Assembly: GCA_020832415.1 (NCBI GenBank)
Contig: JAFIES010000052.1
Location: 1 to 60,577, forward strand
Length of the DNA: 60,577 nt
Direction of reading: 5' to 3'
Origin: Balneolaceae bacterium
GTDB lineage: Bacteria; Bacteroidota; Rhodothermia; Balneolales; Balneolaceae
Part shown: piece after piece, positions 1-8,370 of the stretch
Numbering within the stretch: the stretch's first letter is position 1
How the letters are laid out: the number at the start of each line of letters is the position of its first letter
Notes under the pieces: model-generated
The model's database searches: none
Seen by the model: only the letters and a program-made list of their open reading frames with translations
What the model was told of the DNA's origin: nothing
Position numbers and translations under genes: made by a program

Positions 1-942
1 CAGGGCGGATTGATGTTGCTGATTGCCCTGTTGATTACCGTTCTATTCTTTCTGGGTACCGGAACTGAAGACGGAGGGGCTGCGGGAATTAATGCTGCCA
101 TCGGTGCGCAAGATTCGTCCCTCACATGGGATAATTATTTCTCACCGGGAGACCCGATTTTCGGAAGCCTCTGGCTTGTTATACTGATGTTTATCGCGCA
201 TCTACCCTTTGCCATGAATCCGCATATTGGAAATAAAGCGTTTGCACTTAAAGATTCGGCTCAGCTTCGCAAATTTCTCATCATGGCCATTCCAATTGGC
301 TCAATACTTGGCTTTGCAGTGTTGGGTGGCCTGCATGCAAGGGCTGTAATTGGCCCCGAATTGCGGCCAGATGCAGCAATACCGGCGCTTTTTGTTGAAC
401 TCTTTCCGCCGGCTTTGGCAGGTTTTCTGGGCATTGCTATACTATCTGCGATTATTTCCACGGCAGATGGCCTTTTTGTATCGATCGCTGTGATTTTTAG
501 TAACGACCTCTACCGAAAAACGTTTTCTCATAAAATTCACCCCAATAAATCTCAGAAAGAGATCGAGAAAACAGCACTGAACATCTCGCGTGTTGCCACG
601 GTTGTCACTGTATTTGCAGCTATGTGGCTTGCGTGGAACCCGCCGGACTTTTTAGCCGTGCTGCTATGGATTGGTGTGGGCGGCATTATGAGTGGTGCTG
701 CTGGTCCGCTTGTTATTGGCTCGATCTGGCGAAGGTCAACCAAGGCGGGTGCTATTGCTTCGTTTCTGGTGGGTGTTATCAGTTATGCTGCAATGTGGCT
801 GGTTATCGGCTGGCAAAATCCATTCGGCGCAGCCGGGGTTTGTGTGATACTTGCATCCGTTGTGATGGTAGTAGTTAGCCTGTTCACCAAACCAATGCCG
901 GAGGAAAAACTTAACGAAATCTTCTCGCCGGTTAGAAAATAA
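1..942 (+). CDS. Sodium:solute symporter (SSS family), 5' end cut by window edge
   Basis: The reading frame is open from base 1, so this is the C-terminal ~313 residues of a larger protein; SSS transporters are usually about 480-550 residues. It is strongly hydrophobic with about eight membrane segments. The stretch around 'LGIAILSAIISTADGLF' followed by 'NDLYRKTF' is typical of the SSS core helices and the cytoplasmic loop after them. The family couples solute uptake to sodium at the inner membrane. It sits 35 bases upstream of the next gene and heads a CoA-dependent catabolic operon, so uptake of that operon's organic acid is an inference. The substrate cannot be read from sequence. Confidence 0.85.
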   Translation, partial: QGGLMLLIALLITVLFFLGTGTEDGGAAGINAAIGAQDSSLTWDNYFSPGDPIFGSLWLVILMFIAHLPFAMNPHIGNKAFALKDSAQLRKFLIMAIPIGSILGFAVLGGLHARAVIGPELRPDAAIPALFVELFPPALAGFLGIAILSAIISTADGLFVSIAVIFSNDLYRKTFSHKIHPNKSQKEIEKTALNISRVATVVTVFAAMWLAWNPPDFLAVLLWIGVGGIMSGAAGPLVIGSIWRRSTKAGAIASFLVGVISYAAMWLVIGWQNPFGAAGVCVILASVVMVVVSLFTKPMPEEKLNEIFSPVRK

Positions 943-977
943 TATTCATCCAGTAAGGAGGCAGCCCTCCCGGAATC

Positions 978-1529
978 ATGATTCAAAAAGCAGTACATGC
1001 AGAGCTTAACGACAAGCAGATACAGTTTGGAATTAAGAGTGCGTATCCATTTCGAAGGTTTCTGCAGCGTTACGAAAAGGCCGGCTATATAGCAGTTTGG
1101 TATCCCTGGTTTTATGTTTCAGTTTCGGTTGAAATGGATACCTACCTGAAGAAAGGGATGATTTACAACGATTTGGTTGCAGTAGACTGCCTTCGTCCTG
1201 TTAAGGAGCGGGTTTCTTCATATCCTGAAGCACTATCATCTGATTTGACCGGGGACACAGTTTTAAAGAGTAAAATCGAAGAGAAAGAAGCCTCGGATGA
1301 AGCTGTAGATCTTATTAAAGGAATCGTGCTGAGCCGCAATAAACTGCTGAAAGATTATGAAGTTCAGGCAAAATCCTGCCGGTTATACTATCTGAAAACG
1401 TTTGTTGTGAAATTTAAAGACAGGTCGGTTAACGAGTGGATCTATATCGATGAACATTTTGAAGCGTCAGCAAAACTTCAGTCAAGGCCTGAGGTTTTAT
1501 CATACATTCAAAAATTAAATGTAGATTGA
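978..1529 (+). CDS. Unknown conserved-looking protein in the C5-acid operon
   Basis: I do not recognise this 183-residue protein. It has no signal peptide and no clear membrane helix. The N-terminal half has an aromatic-rich patch (about residues 35-60, 'GYIAVWYPWFYVSVSVEMD'), followed by a charged, probably helical region with many Lys and Glu. Two Cys are present (near 71 and 137) but form no metal motif. It lies 35 bases after the symporter and 3 bases before the CitE-like lyase, so it is almost certainly translated with them. Possible roles are an accessory to the symporter or to the CoA pathway; neither is supported directly. The ATG start follows 'AAGGAGGCAGCC', a good ribosome site at about -20. 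Confidence 0.75.
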   Translation: MIQKAVHAELNDKQIQFGIKSAYPFRRFLQRYEKAGYIAVWYPWFYVSVSVEMDTYLKKGMIYNDLVAVDCLRPVKERVSSYPEALSSDLTGDTVLKSKIEEKEASDEAVDLIKGIVLSRNKLLKDYEVQAKSCRLYYLKTFVVKFKDRSVNEWIYIDEHFEASAKLQSRPEVLSYIQKLNVD

Positions 1530-1532
1530 AAG

Positions 1533-2402
1533 ATGGAAGAGCAACTAAACATACAAAAACTTGCTGCGGTTCGAAGTTTGCTCTTTGTTCCTGCCGGTAA
1601 ACTGGATAAATGGGGAAAAGCTGAAGCATCCGGCGCGGATGTACTCTGTATCGATCTTGAAGACAGTGTTCCTCCCGATGAAAAGCTGGAAGCCAGATCT
1701 GAAGTATTCGCTTTTCTCGAGCATGGTACTCAAAATCATCCGCTGGTTATTCTTCGCATCAACTCAATCGAAACTGATTTTGGAAAGAGTGATTTAGAAA
1801 TGATCCGGGAGCTCAGCAACCCTGTTGGCGGACTCATGGTACCAAAACTTACCGAAGCGGGTTCGCTTGAAAAGCTATCGAAACAGCTCATCATGTTTGA
1901 ACGGAAAACCCAGCTGATTCCGCTCATCGAAACTGCACAGGCACTTGAGAATTGCAGGGCTATCATGAGCACCAATCTGGTAACCGGCGCCATCTTTGGC
2001 GGTCACGATCTTGCCATGGAACTCGGCTGCTCAAAGGATTGGGATGTTCTTTCGGCATATCGGTCAGAGTTTATTCGCAGTGCAGGCGGCTTGAATTTAT
2101 CACTGATCGATATGCCATGGTTTGGCCTCGATGATATTGAAGGTCTGCGCACAGAAACAAAGAATGCAAAACGATTTGGATTTACAGCGAAAGCGGCAAT
2201 TCATCCGGCACAGGCAGAACCCATTAACCGGGTATTTATGCCAACCCGTAAAGAGGCCGATGATGCTGCCGAAATGATAAAGGTTTTTGAAAAAGCAGGC
2301 GGGCACGCCGTGGCATGGAGAGGTACGGTATTGGAACCACCTGTTATCAATCAGGCAAAGCGCGTTCTGGAAAGAGCCAACTATTTTGAACAAAAAAGGT
2401 AA
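1533..2402 (+). CDS. CitE-like lyase (citramalyl-CoA / malyl-CoA lyase family)
   Basis: This 289-residue protein belongs to the HpcH/HpaI aldolase, CitE-like group, a TIM-barrel family that cleaves 3-hydroxy-acyl-CoA C-C bonds with Mg2+. Visible family features are 'RSLLFVPAG' near residue 14, 'CIDLEDSVPPDEK' near 39, Arg75 in 'LRIN', Glu133 in 'PLIET' and Asp159 in 'FGGHDLAMELG'; Glu and Asp are the expected metal ligands. It starts 3 bases after the unknown gene and precedes an acyl-CoA dehydrogenase, a class III CoA-transferase and a hydratase. In that setting (S)-citramalyl-CoA lyase, giving pyruvate and acetyl-CoA, is the likeliest role (inference). Malyl-CoA lyase is the alternative. 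Confidence 0.88.
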   Translation: MEEQLNIQKLAAVRSLLFVPAGKLDKWGKAEASGADVLCIDLEDSVPPDEKLEARSEVFAFLEHGTQNHPLVILRINSIETDFGKSDLEMIRELSNPVGGLMVPKLTEAGSLEKLSKQLIMFERKTQLIPLIETAQALENCRAIMSTNLVTGAIFGGHDLAMELGCSKDWDVLSAYRSEFIRSAGGLNLSLIDMPWFGLDDIEGLRTETKNAKRFGFTAKAAIHPAQAEPINRVFMPTRKEADDAAEMIKVFEKAGGHAVAWRGTVLEPPVINQAKRVLERANYFEQKR

Positions 2403-2431
2403 AGATCAGTCGATCAAAGAGGTACGAAGTA

Positions 2432-3595
2432 ATGAATATAGATCTGAATGAGACCCACGAAGAACTAAGGCAGCGGGTTCGGGAAATCACCAAAAAATAT
2501 CCGGATGCCTACTGGCAGGATCTGGATGAGAACAGAAAATATCCATCAGAATTTGTGGATGAACTCAGCAAAAGCGGTCTGTTATCGGTGCTAATTCCGA
2601 AGGAGTATGGCGGTGAAGGCCGGTCGTTAACCGAGGCTACAGTAGTGATGGAAGAGATCCAGGCCAATGGATGTAACGGTGGTGTTTGCCATGCACAAAT
2701 GTATATAATGGGAACTCTGCTAAAGCATGGAAATGAGGATCAGAAGCAGCGTTTTTTGCCGAAAATTGCATCCGGTGAGCTGCGGCTTCAGGTTTTTGGA
2801 GTTACCGAAAAACACACCGGCAGCGACACCACAAAGCTACGTACGTTTGCAAAGAAAGTGGATGGCGGGTACCTGGTGAATGGACATAAATTTTACATCG
2901 GGCGGGGACAATACTCCGATCTGATGCTTCTTCTTGCCCGCACAACCCCCATTGATGAGGTTGAAAAGAAAGTAGACGGACTCTCCACGTTTCTGGTGGA
3001 TATGCGGAAGGAGAAAGGAAAGTCGCTGGATATTCGCCCTATCCGCACTATGATGAACCACTCTCTCACTGAGATCTATATCAATGATCTCTTTATCCCC
3101 GACGAAAATCTGGTTGGAGAACTGGGCAAAGGTTTTCGATACATATTGGATGGTATGAACGCTGAGCGGCTTTTGATCGCATCGGAGTGTGTGGGTGATG
3201 CAAAATGGTTCATCAATCGTTCGGTTGAGTGGGCAAACCAGCGGGAGCTTTTTGAGCGGCCAATCGGGCAAAATCAGGGAATCCAGTATCCGATTGCCCG
3301 TGCATATGCATCGATGCTGGCAGCCGAGATGATGGTGAAAAAGGGTTGTGCAGTTTTTGAAGCGGGAAAAAGTTGTGGCGAAGAAGCGAACACCTCGCTC
3401 CTTCTGGCATCTGAGGCATCGTGGGAGGCAGCCAATGTTGCAATGCAAACGTATGGCGGACGTGGTTTTGATGCGAACTTTGCCATTGAACGAAAATTCC
3501 GTGAAACCCGGCTCTACCAGGTTGCTCCAATCTCGAAAAATCTCATTTTGGCATACCTTTCTGAACATGTATTGGGGCTGCCAAGGTCCTATTAA
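2432..3595 (+). CDS. Acyl-CoA dehydrogenase family flavoprotein
   Basis: At 387 residues this is a normal-length acyl-CoA dehydrogenase: helical N-domain, middle domain with 'FGVTEKHTGSDTT' near 122-134 (FAD/substrate segment) and C-terminal helical domain with 'TYGGRGFDANFAIERKFRE'. The C-terminal position that holds the catalytic Glu in medium-chain enzymes ('YEGT') reads 'YQVAPIS' here. Instead Glu245 in 'GMNAERLL' falls where isovaleryl-CoA-type enzymes carry their base. The enzyme should therefore still be active, on a short or branched acyl-CoA. The operon context suggests a C5-dicarboxyl-CoA such as methylsuccinyl-CoA, but this is inference. The gaps to both neighbours are about 30 bases. 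Confidence 0.9.
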   Translation: MNIDLNETHEELRQRVREITKKYPDAYWQDLDENRKYPSEFVDELSKSGLLSVLIPKEYGGEGRSLTEATVVMEEIQANGCNGGVCHAQMYIMGTLLKHGNEDQKQRFLPKIASGELRLQVFGVTEKHTGSDTTKLRTFAKKVDGGYLVNGHKFYIGRGQYSDLMLLLARTTPIDEVEKKVDGLSTFLVDMRKEKGKSLDIRPIRTMMNHSLTEIYINDLFIPDENLVGELGKGFRYILDGMNAERLLIASECVGDAKWFINRSVEWANQRELFERPIGQNQGIQYPIARAYASMLAAEMMVKKGCAVFEAGKSCGEEANTSLLLASEASWEAANVAMQTYGGRGFDANFAIERKFRETRLYQVAPISKNLILAYLSEHVLGLPRSY

Positions 3596-3628
3596 ACAGA
3601 AGATTTATCCTGTAAAAGAGTTGAGTTT

Positions 3629-4759
3629 ATGAACTTTCATCCGCTGAAAAATATAACCATTGTTAGTATTGAACAGGCCGTATCAGCGCCATTTGCGAGC
3701 TGCCGGCTGGCTGATGCCGGGGCAAGGGTTATCAAAGTTGAAAGAGAAGGAACCGGCGATTTTGCCCGCCAGTACGATGAAGTGGTGAAAGGCCAGAGCA
3801 CCTATTTTACGTGGCTGAACCGTGGTAAAGAGTCAGTTCGTGTGGATATAAAATCGGATGAAGGCAGAGAGCTTTTCCTGGCAATGATTGCGAAAGCTGA
3901 TGTTTTTATTCAGAATCTGGCTCCGGGCGCACTCAAAAAACTTGATCTGCACAGCGAAAAGCTGAGGGAAATATCACCCCAGCTGATAACCTGTGACATC
4001 AGCGGCTATGGCGAAGAAGGGGATTATGCTGAGATGAAAGCGTATGATAATCTCGTACAGGCCGAAACAGGCCTGATTGATGTGACCGGTGATGGTGAGA
4101 TGCGCGCCAAAACAGGAATTTCCATAGCAGATATCAGTACCGGAATGCACGCATATGCTGCCATCCTCGAAGCGATTCTCAATCGAAAGGAGACAGGTAA
4201 AGGTGTGGCAATAAAAATATCTATGTTCGATTCCATGGCCGATTGGATGATGGTTCCCTGGCTGCATCAAAAGTATGGAGGTAAAGCTCCGGCACGAACC
4301 GGTGTCCATCATGCAGCAATCGCACCATATGGGCCGTTTAAAACCAAATCGGGTCGGGAGGTTATGATTGGTATACAGAATGAACGCGAATGGGTTCGGT
4401 TTTGCAATGATGTGATGGATGGTTCGATAGATCCGGAAGATGATCGGTTCAGCCGAAACTCGCTCCGGGTTGAAAACAGGAATCAGCTGAACGAGCTGAT
4501 CCAACGGAAGTTTGGTGAAATAAGTTATAATGATGTAATGGAAAGGTTGAAGAAGCAAAAAATTGCGTATGCCAATCTGAACAGCATGGCAGAATTTGTG
4601 GATCACCCGCAGCTGCGTTTAACGAAAGTTGACTCGGAAGCCGGTCATATAGAGATGGCAGATCGCCCGGCCATTTTTGCCGGGTTTGAAACAGGCTTTG
4701 GACCTGTACCGGCACTGGGCCAGCATGATGAAAAAATTAAAAAGGAGTTTGGAATATGA
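3629..4759 (+). CDS. CaiB/BaiF (class III) CoA-transferase
   Basis: This 376-residue protein is a family III CoA-transferase, which moves CoA between carboxylic acids through an aspartyl-CoA intermediate. The N-terminus has the family pattern 'SIEQAVSAPFASCRLADAGARVIKVE', split here at residues 13-24 and 25-39. Asp168 in 'KTGISIADISTG' aligns with the catalytic Asp of formyl-CoA transferase. It would activate the pathway acid to its CoA ester; itaconate or mesaconate with succinyl-CoA as donor is the inference from its neighbours. The stop overlaps the next start as ATGA (4756-4759), pointing to translational coupling with the hydratase. Confidence 0.9.
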   Translation: MNFHPLKNITIVSIEQAVSAPFASCRLADAGARVIKVEREGTGDFARQYDEVVKGQSTYFTWLNRGKESVRVDIKSDEGRELFLAMIAKADVFIQNLAPGALKKLDLHSEKLREISPQLITCDISGYGEEGDYAEMKAYDNLVQAETGLIDVTGDGEMRAKTGISIADISTGMHAYAAILEAILNRKETGKGVAIKISMFDSMADWMMVPWLHQKYGGKAPARTGVHHAAIAPYGPFKTKSGREVMIGIQNEREWVRFCNDVMDGSIDPEDDRFSRNSLRVENRNQLNELIQRKFGEISYNDVMERLKKQKIAYANLNSMAEFVDHPQLRLTKVDSEAGHIEMADRPAIFAGFETGFGPVPALGQHDEKIKKEFGI

Positions 4760-5607
4760 ATTATGACAAATGGATTGGTACATCGAAAGATCAGAGTGAT
4801 TCAATGGCACCCGAACAGCTCCGGCGGTTTGAGGCCATGATGGACAGGAACCCTTCTGAAGTGCAGGCAGGTACTGTTCTGCCGCCATGCGCACACTGGG
4901 TCTATTTTACACCAATGGAGAGGCAATCGGATATCGCGGCCGACGGGCATGCAAAAAAAGGCAGCTTTCTGCCACCGGTTGATCTTCCTAAAAGAATGTG
5001 GGCCGGAGGAAAGATTCTATTCAAAAAACCTCTTAAAACCGGCATCCCTGCCGATAAAAAATCGACCATTGTAAAGATTGAGGAGAAAGAGGGCTCGAGC
5101 GGTAAACTCTGTTTTGTAACCGTTCGCCACCAGATCAGTGCGTCAGGATCCGTTGCCATTGATGAAGAACAGCAGATTGTTTACAGAGAATCATCAGATG
5201 AGGGTGCACACCCGATCAGAACCAAACCGATGGATATCGATTTCGACTGGAAAAAGAGCCGGGTTCTTACCTCAACAGAACTCTTTCGGTATTCAGCCTT
5301 AACCTTTAACGGGCACAAAATTCATTACGACTTTCCCTACGCTACCGATGAGGAAGGGTATCCAAACCTGGTGGTACACGGCCCGTTACTTTTGACTCTG
5401 TTGCTGAATGCTTTCAAATCAAAATCTGATGGCAAGGTGATTGAAGAGGTTGAGTATAAATCAGTCGGGCCGATCTATCTTGGTGAAGAGCTCACCATTA
5501 CCAGCAAAGATGTGGATAACACAAAGGTTGAATTGAGGGTTTTGGGGCCGGACAATAAAATAGCGATGATGGCAAGCGTTAAGTGGATCTATTCATGGAA
5601 TCAATAA
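4756..5607 (+). CDS. FAS1-like/MaoC-type hydratase (mesaconyl-C4-CoA / itaconyl-CoA hydratase-like)
   Basis: This 283-residue protein is a double hot-dog enzyme of the HTD2/FAS1-like dehydratase group. The C-terminal half carries the diagnostic run 'SALTFNGHKIHYD' (N185, H187, H190) and 'GYPNLVVHGPLL' (H208), the same signature as mesaconyl-C4-CoA hydratases. The expected reaction is addition of water to a C5 enoyl-CoA to give citramalyl-CoA, the substrate of the CitE-like lyase upstream. It overlaps the CoA-transferase by 4 bases and the MmgE/PrpD gene by about 13. Whether itaconyl-CoA or mesaconyl-CoA is preferred cannot be read from sequence. Confidence 0.85.
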   Translation: MNYDKWIGTSKDQSDSMAPEQLRRFEAMMDRNPSEVQAGTVLPPCAHWVYFTPMERQSDIAADGHAKKGSFLPPVDLPKRMWAGGKILFKKPLKTGIPADKKSTIVKIEEKEGSSGKLCFVTVRHQISASGSVAIDEEQQIVYRESSDEGAHPIRTKPMDIDFDWKKSRVLTSTELFRYSALTFNGHKIHYDFPYATDEEGYPNLVVHGPLLLTLLLNAFKSKSDGKVIEEVEYKSVGPIYLGEELTITSKDVDNTKVELRVLGPDNKIAMMASVKWIYSWNQ

Positions 5608-6902
5608 GCCGGCAGTTATATCGGTTACTTCAAAATAAGCCTGTTTCAAAGGATGCCCTGAAAGATACCCGGCTTTTTATGCTCGATTGGGCCGGGTGTT
5701 TCGCAGGTGGTAAGGCTACACATCAGGGTGAAATTCTGAGTACCTATCATACAAAATGGGCCGGTGAAGGGTTGTTGCAGAGCGTTTTTCTGATGGCAGC
5801 ACAATCACACATCACCGAGACAGATGATCTTCACAGGGGATCGGTTACGCACCCTGCCTGCGTGGTTTTTCCGGTTGCATGGCAGCTTTCATTATTTTTG
5901 AAAAAAAACCTTCACGATTGCCTGATTGCATCATTGCAGGGGTATGAGGTGATGTGCCGGGTGGGCGAAGCTGTGGGGCCGGGCCACTATAAGATTTTTC
6001 ATAATACCGCCACAGCCGGGGTTTATGGAGCTGCGGCTGCTGCATCGGTTCTACTTCAATTGAGTGAAGATCAGTTTGTTTGGGCGATGGGAAATGCCGG
6101 AACCCAGGCTGCCGGACTCTGGCAGTTTAATGAAGATGCTTCCATGAGCAAACACCTCCATGCCGGGCATGCAGCCGAGGCAGGACTGAAAGCAGCCCTG
6201 ATGGCCGCTGAAAATTTCACCGGCACAGAAAAAATATTTGAAGGTGAAAAAGGCTTTTTTACAGCATTCTGTTCCGACCCGGCTCCGCTCGCAGTTACAA
6301 AACCATCAGATGGCTGGAAATTGAGTGAGACATCCATCAAGCCATATCCATCCTGCAGGCATACACACCCGGCCATAGATGCAGCACTGCAAATCAGGGG
6401 TCAGATGAAATCGGCAGGCGTTCAACCCGAATCAGTAGAAGCAATTGAAATAGTTACGTATGAAACCGCCCTTCGGTTTACCGATAACCCCGGGCCGGAA
6501 TCAACGTTTGCAGCAAAATTCAGCATTCAATACTGTGTATGCCTGGCACTTGAAAAAGGGTTTCCCATGCTGCCACACTTTGAAGGTGATGAACTCCGTG
6601 AAAACCGATCTTCAATATTGATATCAAAAACTCTTGTTCGGTCTGAAGAGCGTTTCAATAAGTCCTATCCAAAAAACTGGGGGGCTCACGTATTGGTGAA
6701 AACAGCCGGAAGTACGTTCGAGGCGGAGATCGAATCGGCCAAGGGTGATCCTGAAAATCCGCTATCAAATGAAGAGATGCTTAAAAAATATGCCGGACTT
6801 ATGGCATATGCGGGCATAAAGAAGAGTATTTCTGAAGATCTCTCAATATGGATTTTAGAAGCTGATGATAGTACGCTTATACCGGAATTAAATATTAAAT
6901 AA
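5595..6902 (+). CDS. MmgE/PrpD family protein
   Basis: About 435 residues from the ATG at 5595; a GTG at 5583 would add four residues. The family includes 2-methylcitrate dehydratase and cis-aconitate decarboxylase. Visible features are 'DLHRGSVTHPACVVFPVAW' near the start of the helical domain, 'GYEVMCRVGEAVGPGHY', 'MSKHLHAGHAAEAGLKAAL' and 'IKPYPSCRHTHPAIDAAL' (the conserved K-Y-S-C-H segment of the lid domain). It overlaps the hydratase gene and is followed after 11 bases by an aldehyde dehydrogenase. MmgE/PrpD genes also occur in known itaconate-degradation clusters, such as that of Pseudomonas aeruginosa, without a settled role. Dehydratase, isomerase or decarboxylase on a C5/C6 acid are all possible. 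Confidence 0.87.
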   Translation: MESISRQLYRLLQNKPVSKDALKDTRLFMLDWAGCFAGGKATHQGEILSTYHTKWAGEGLLQSVFLMAAQSHITETDDLHRGSVTHPACVVFPVAWQLSLFLKKNLHDCLIASLQGYEVMCRVGEAVGPGHYKIFHNTATAGVYGAAAAASVLLQLSEDQFVWAMGNAGTQAAGLWQFNEDASMSKHLHAGHAAEAGLKAALMAAENFTGTEKIFEGEKGFFTAFCSDPAPLAVTKPSDGWKLSETSIKPYPSCRHTHPAIDAALQIRGQMKSAGVQPESVEAIEIVTYETALRFTDNPGPESTFAAKFSIQYCVCLALEKGFPMLPHFEGDELRENRSSILISKTLVRSEERFNKSYPKNWGAHVLVKTAGSTFEAEIESAKGDPENPLSNEEMLKKYAGLMAYAGIKKSISEDLSIWILEADDSTLIPELNIK

Positions 6903-6913
6903 ACCACAATACC

Positions 6914-8341
6914 ATGACGAAAGCACAAAATTTCATAAACGGAAAGTGGGTGGATGGCTCACTCGGAAAACTGGATATGTTAAACCCCTCGTACGACACA
7001 AAAGCCGGTGAAATTGCCCGAAGCGGAAAGGAGGACGTGGATGCTGCGGTGAAGGCTGCAAGGGCTGTTTTTGAGGGGAAGTGGGGAAAGACATCCGCCG
7101 AAGATCGTGGCCGTTTACTCTATAAAGCTGCGCAGATTTTACTGGACCACGTAGATGAACTGGCCGAGCTGGAATCGAAGGATACAGGCAAGCCGATGAA
7201 ACAGGCCAAAACAGACGCCACCCTGATAGCCCGCTATTTTGAGTTTTATGCCGGCGGCGCTGATAAATTTCACGGCGACACTATTCCGTTTAAAGATGGT
7301 TATACAGTCTATACCCAGCGGGTTCCGCTTGGGGTTACCGGCCATATTATTCCATGGAATTATCCCCTGCAGATGACAGGGCGAACGCTCGCTCCTGCAC
7401 TTGCTGCCGGAAACGCCGTTGTTTTTAAGCCGGCTGAAGATGCTTGCCTTGCCGTTGTAAGAGCATTTGAATTGATTTCGCAGCTGGATTTCCCGGCCGG
7501 TGCCCTGAACCTGGTAACAGGTCTCGGGCAGGAAGCCGGCGCTGCCTTGGCCAACCACCCTGGAATTGATCACATGGCGTTTACCGGTTCACCTGAAGTG
7601 GGTATTGAGATCATGAAGAATTCAGCCGATCATATTCGTCCGGTATTGCTGGAGTTGGGCGGGAAATCTCCGCAGGTGATCTTTAATGATGCCGATCTGG
7701 ATGCTGCCCTGCCTGTAGTGGTAAATGCCATCATTCAAAATGCGGGACAAACATGTTCGGCAGGCTCAAGACTGGTTATTCAGGAGGATATTCACGACGA
7801 TTTTGTTGATAAACTGATTGAACGCTTCAAGAAAATTAAAGTGGGTCCGGCAGATTCCGATCCCGATATTGGCCCAATCATCAACAAAAAACAGCTTAAA
7901 CGTGTAGAAGATTTTGTGAAACGCGCTGAGGAGTCCGGTGCCACCATTCTTGCACAGGCTGAAAAACCGGAAGGGAACGGTTATTTCTATCCACCCACCC
8001 TGATGGGACGCGTAAACAACGACAGTTACATCGCACAAAATGAAGTTTTTGGCCCTGTTTTGGCGGTGATTCCATTCAAAGATGAAGCCGATGCCATCCG
8101 CATAGCAAATGATGTGGAATATGGTTTGATTGCCGCAGTATGGACCAAAGATAACGGACGTGCTCACCGGGTTACCAATGCCATCCATGCAGGGCAGGTT
8201 TACGTGAATGGTTATGGAGCAGGTGGTGGTGTAGAGCTACCGTTTGGCGGTATGAAGAAGAGTGGTTTTGGCCGCGAAAAAGGGTTTGAAGCCCTTTATG
8301 ATGTAACGGCAGTTAAAACAGTTGTTATTAATCACGGGTAA
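6914..8341 (+). CDS. NAD(P)-dependent aldehyde dehydrogenase
   Basis: A full-length 475-residue ALDH superfamily enzyme oxidising an aldehyde to its acid. Visible active-site residues are Asn149 ('PWNYP'), Glu247 ('LLELGGKS') and the nucleophile Cys281 ('NAGQTCSAGSR'). The cofactor region 'FKPAEDACL' and 'FTGSPEVGIEIM' and the 'FGPV' and 'GGMKKSGFGRE' blocks are intact. It is 11 bases after the MmgE/PrpD gene and 29 before an alcohol dehydrogenase. The pair could feed an alcohol or aldehyde precursor into the acid pathway (inference). The sequence class is the general betaine-/aromatic-aldehyde type, and the substrate is unknown. Confidence 0.93.
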   Translation: MTKAQNFINGKWVDGSLGKLDMLNPSYDTKAGEIARSGKEDVDAAVKAARAVFEGKWGKTSAEDRGRLLYKAAQILLDHVDELAELESKDTGKPMKQAKTDATLIARYFEFYAGGADKFHGDTIPFKDGYTVYTQRVPLGVTGHIIPWNYPLQMTGRTLAPALAAGNAVVFKPAEDACLAVVRAFELISQLDFPAGALNLVTGLGQEAGAALANHPGIDHMAFTGSPEVGIEIMKNSADHIRPVLLELGGKSPQVIFNDADLDAALPVVVNAIIQNAGQTCSAGSRLVIQEDIHDDFVDKLIERFKKIKVGPADSDPDIGPIINKKQLKRVEDFVKRAEESGATILAQAEKPEGNGYFYPPTLMGRVNNDSYIAQNEVFGPVLAVIPFKDEADAIRIANDVEYGLIAAVWTKDNGRAHRVTNAIHAGQVYVNGYGAGGGVELPFGGMKKSGFGREKGFEALYDVTAVKTVVINHG

Positions 8342-8370
8342 TTTTTAATCAGAAATCGATAAACATCATC

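Noticed and set aside
2837-3568. Long minus-strand open frame (243 codons) opposite the acyl-CoA dehydrogenase
   Set aside because: It mirrors the dehydrogenase codons, has no family motif and an unlikely composition (rich in Cys, His and Arg), and lies fully inside a well-supported gene.
3974-4606. Minus-strand open frame (210 codons) inside the CoA-transferase
   Set aside because: Antisense shadow with no recognisable domain; the plus-strand gene is strongly supported.
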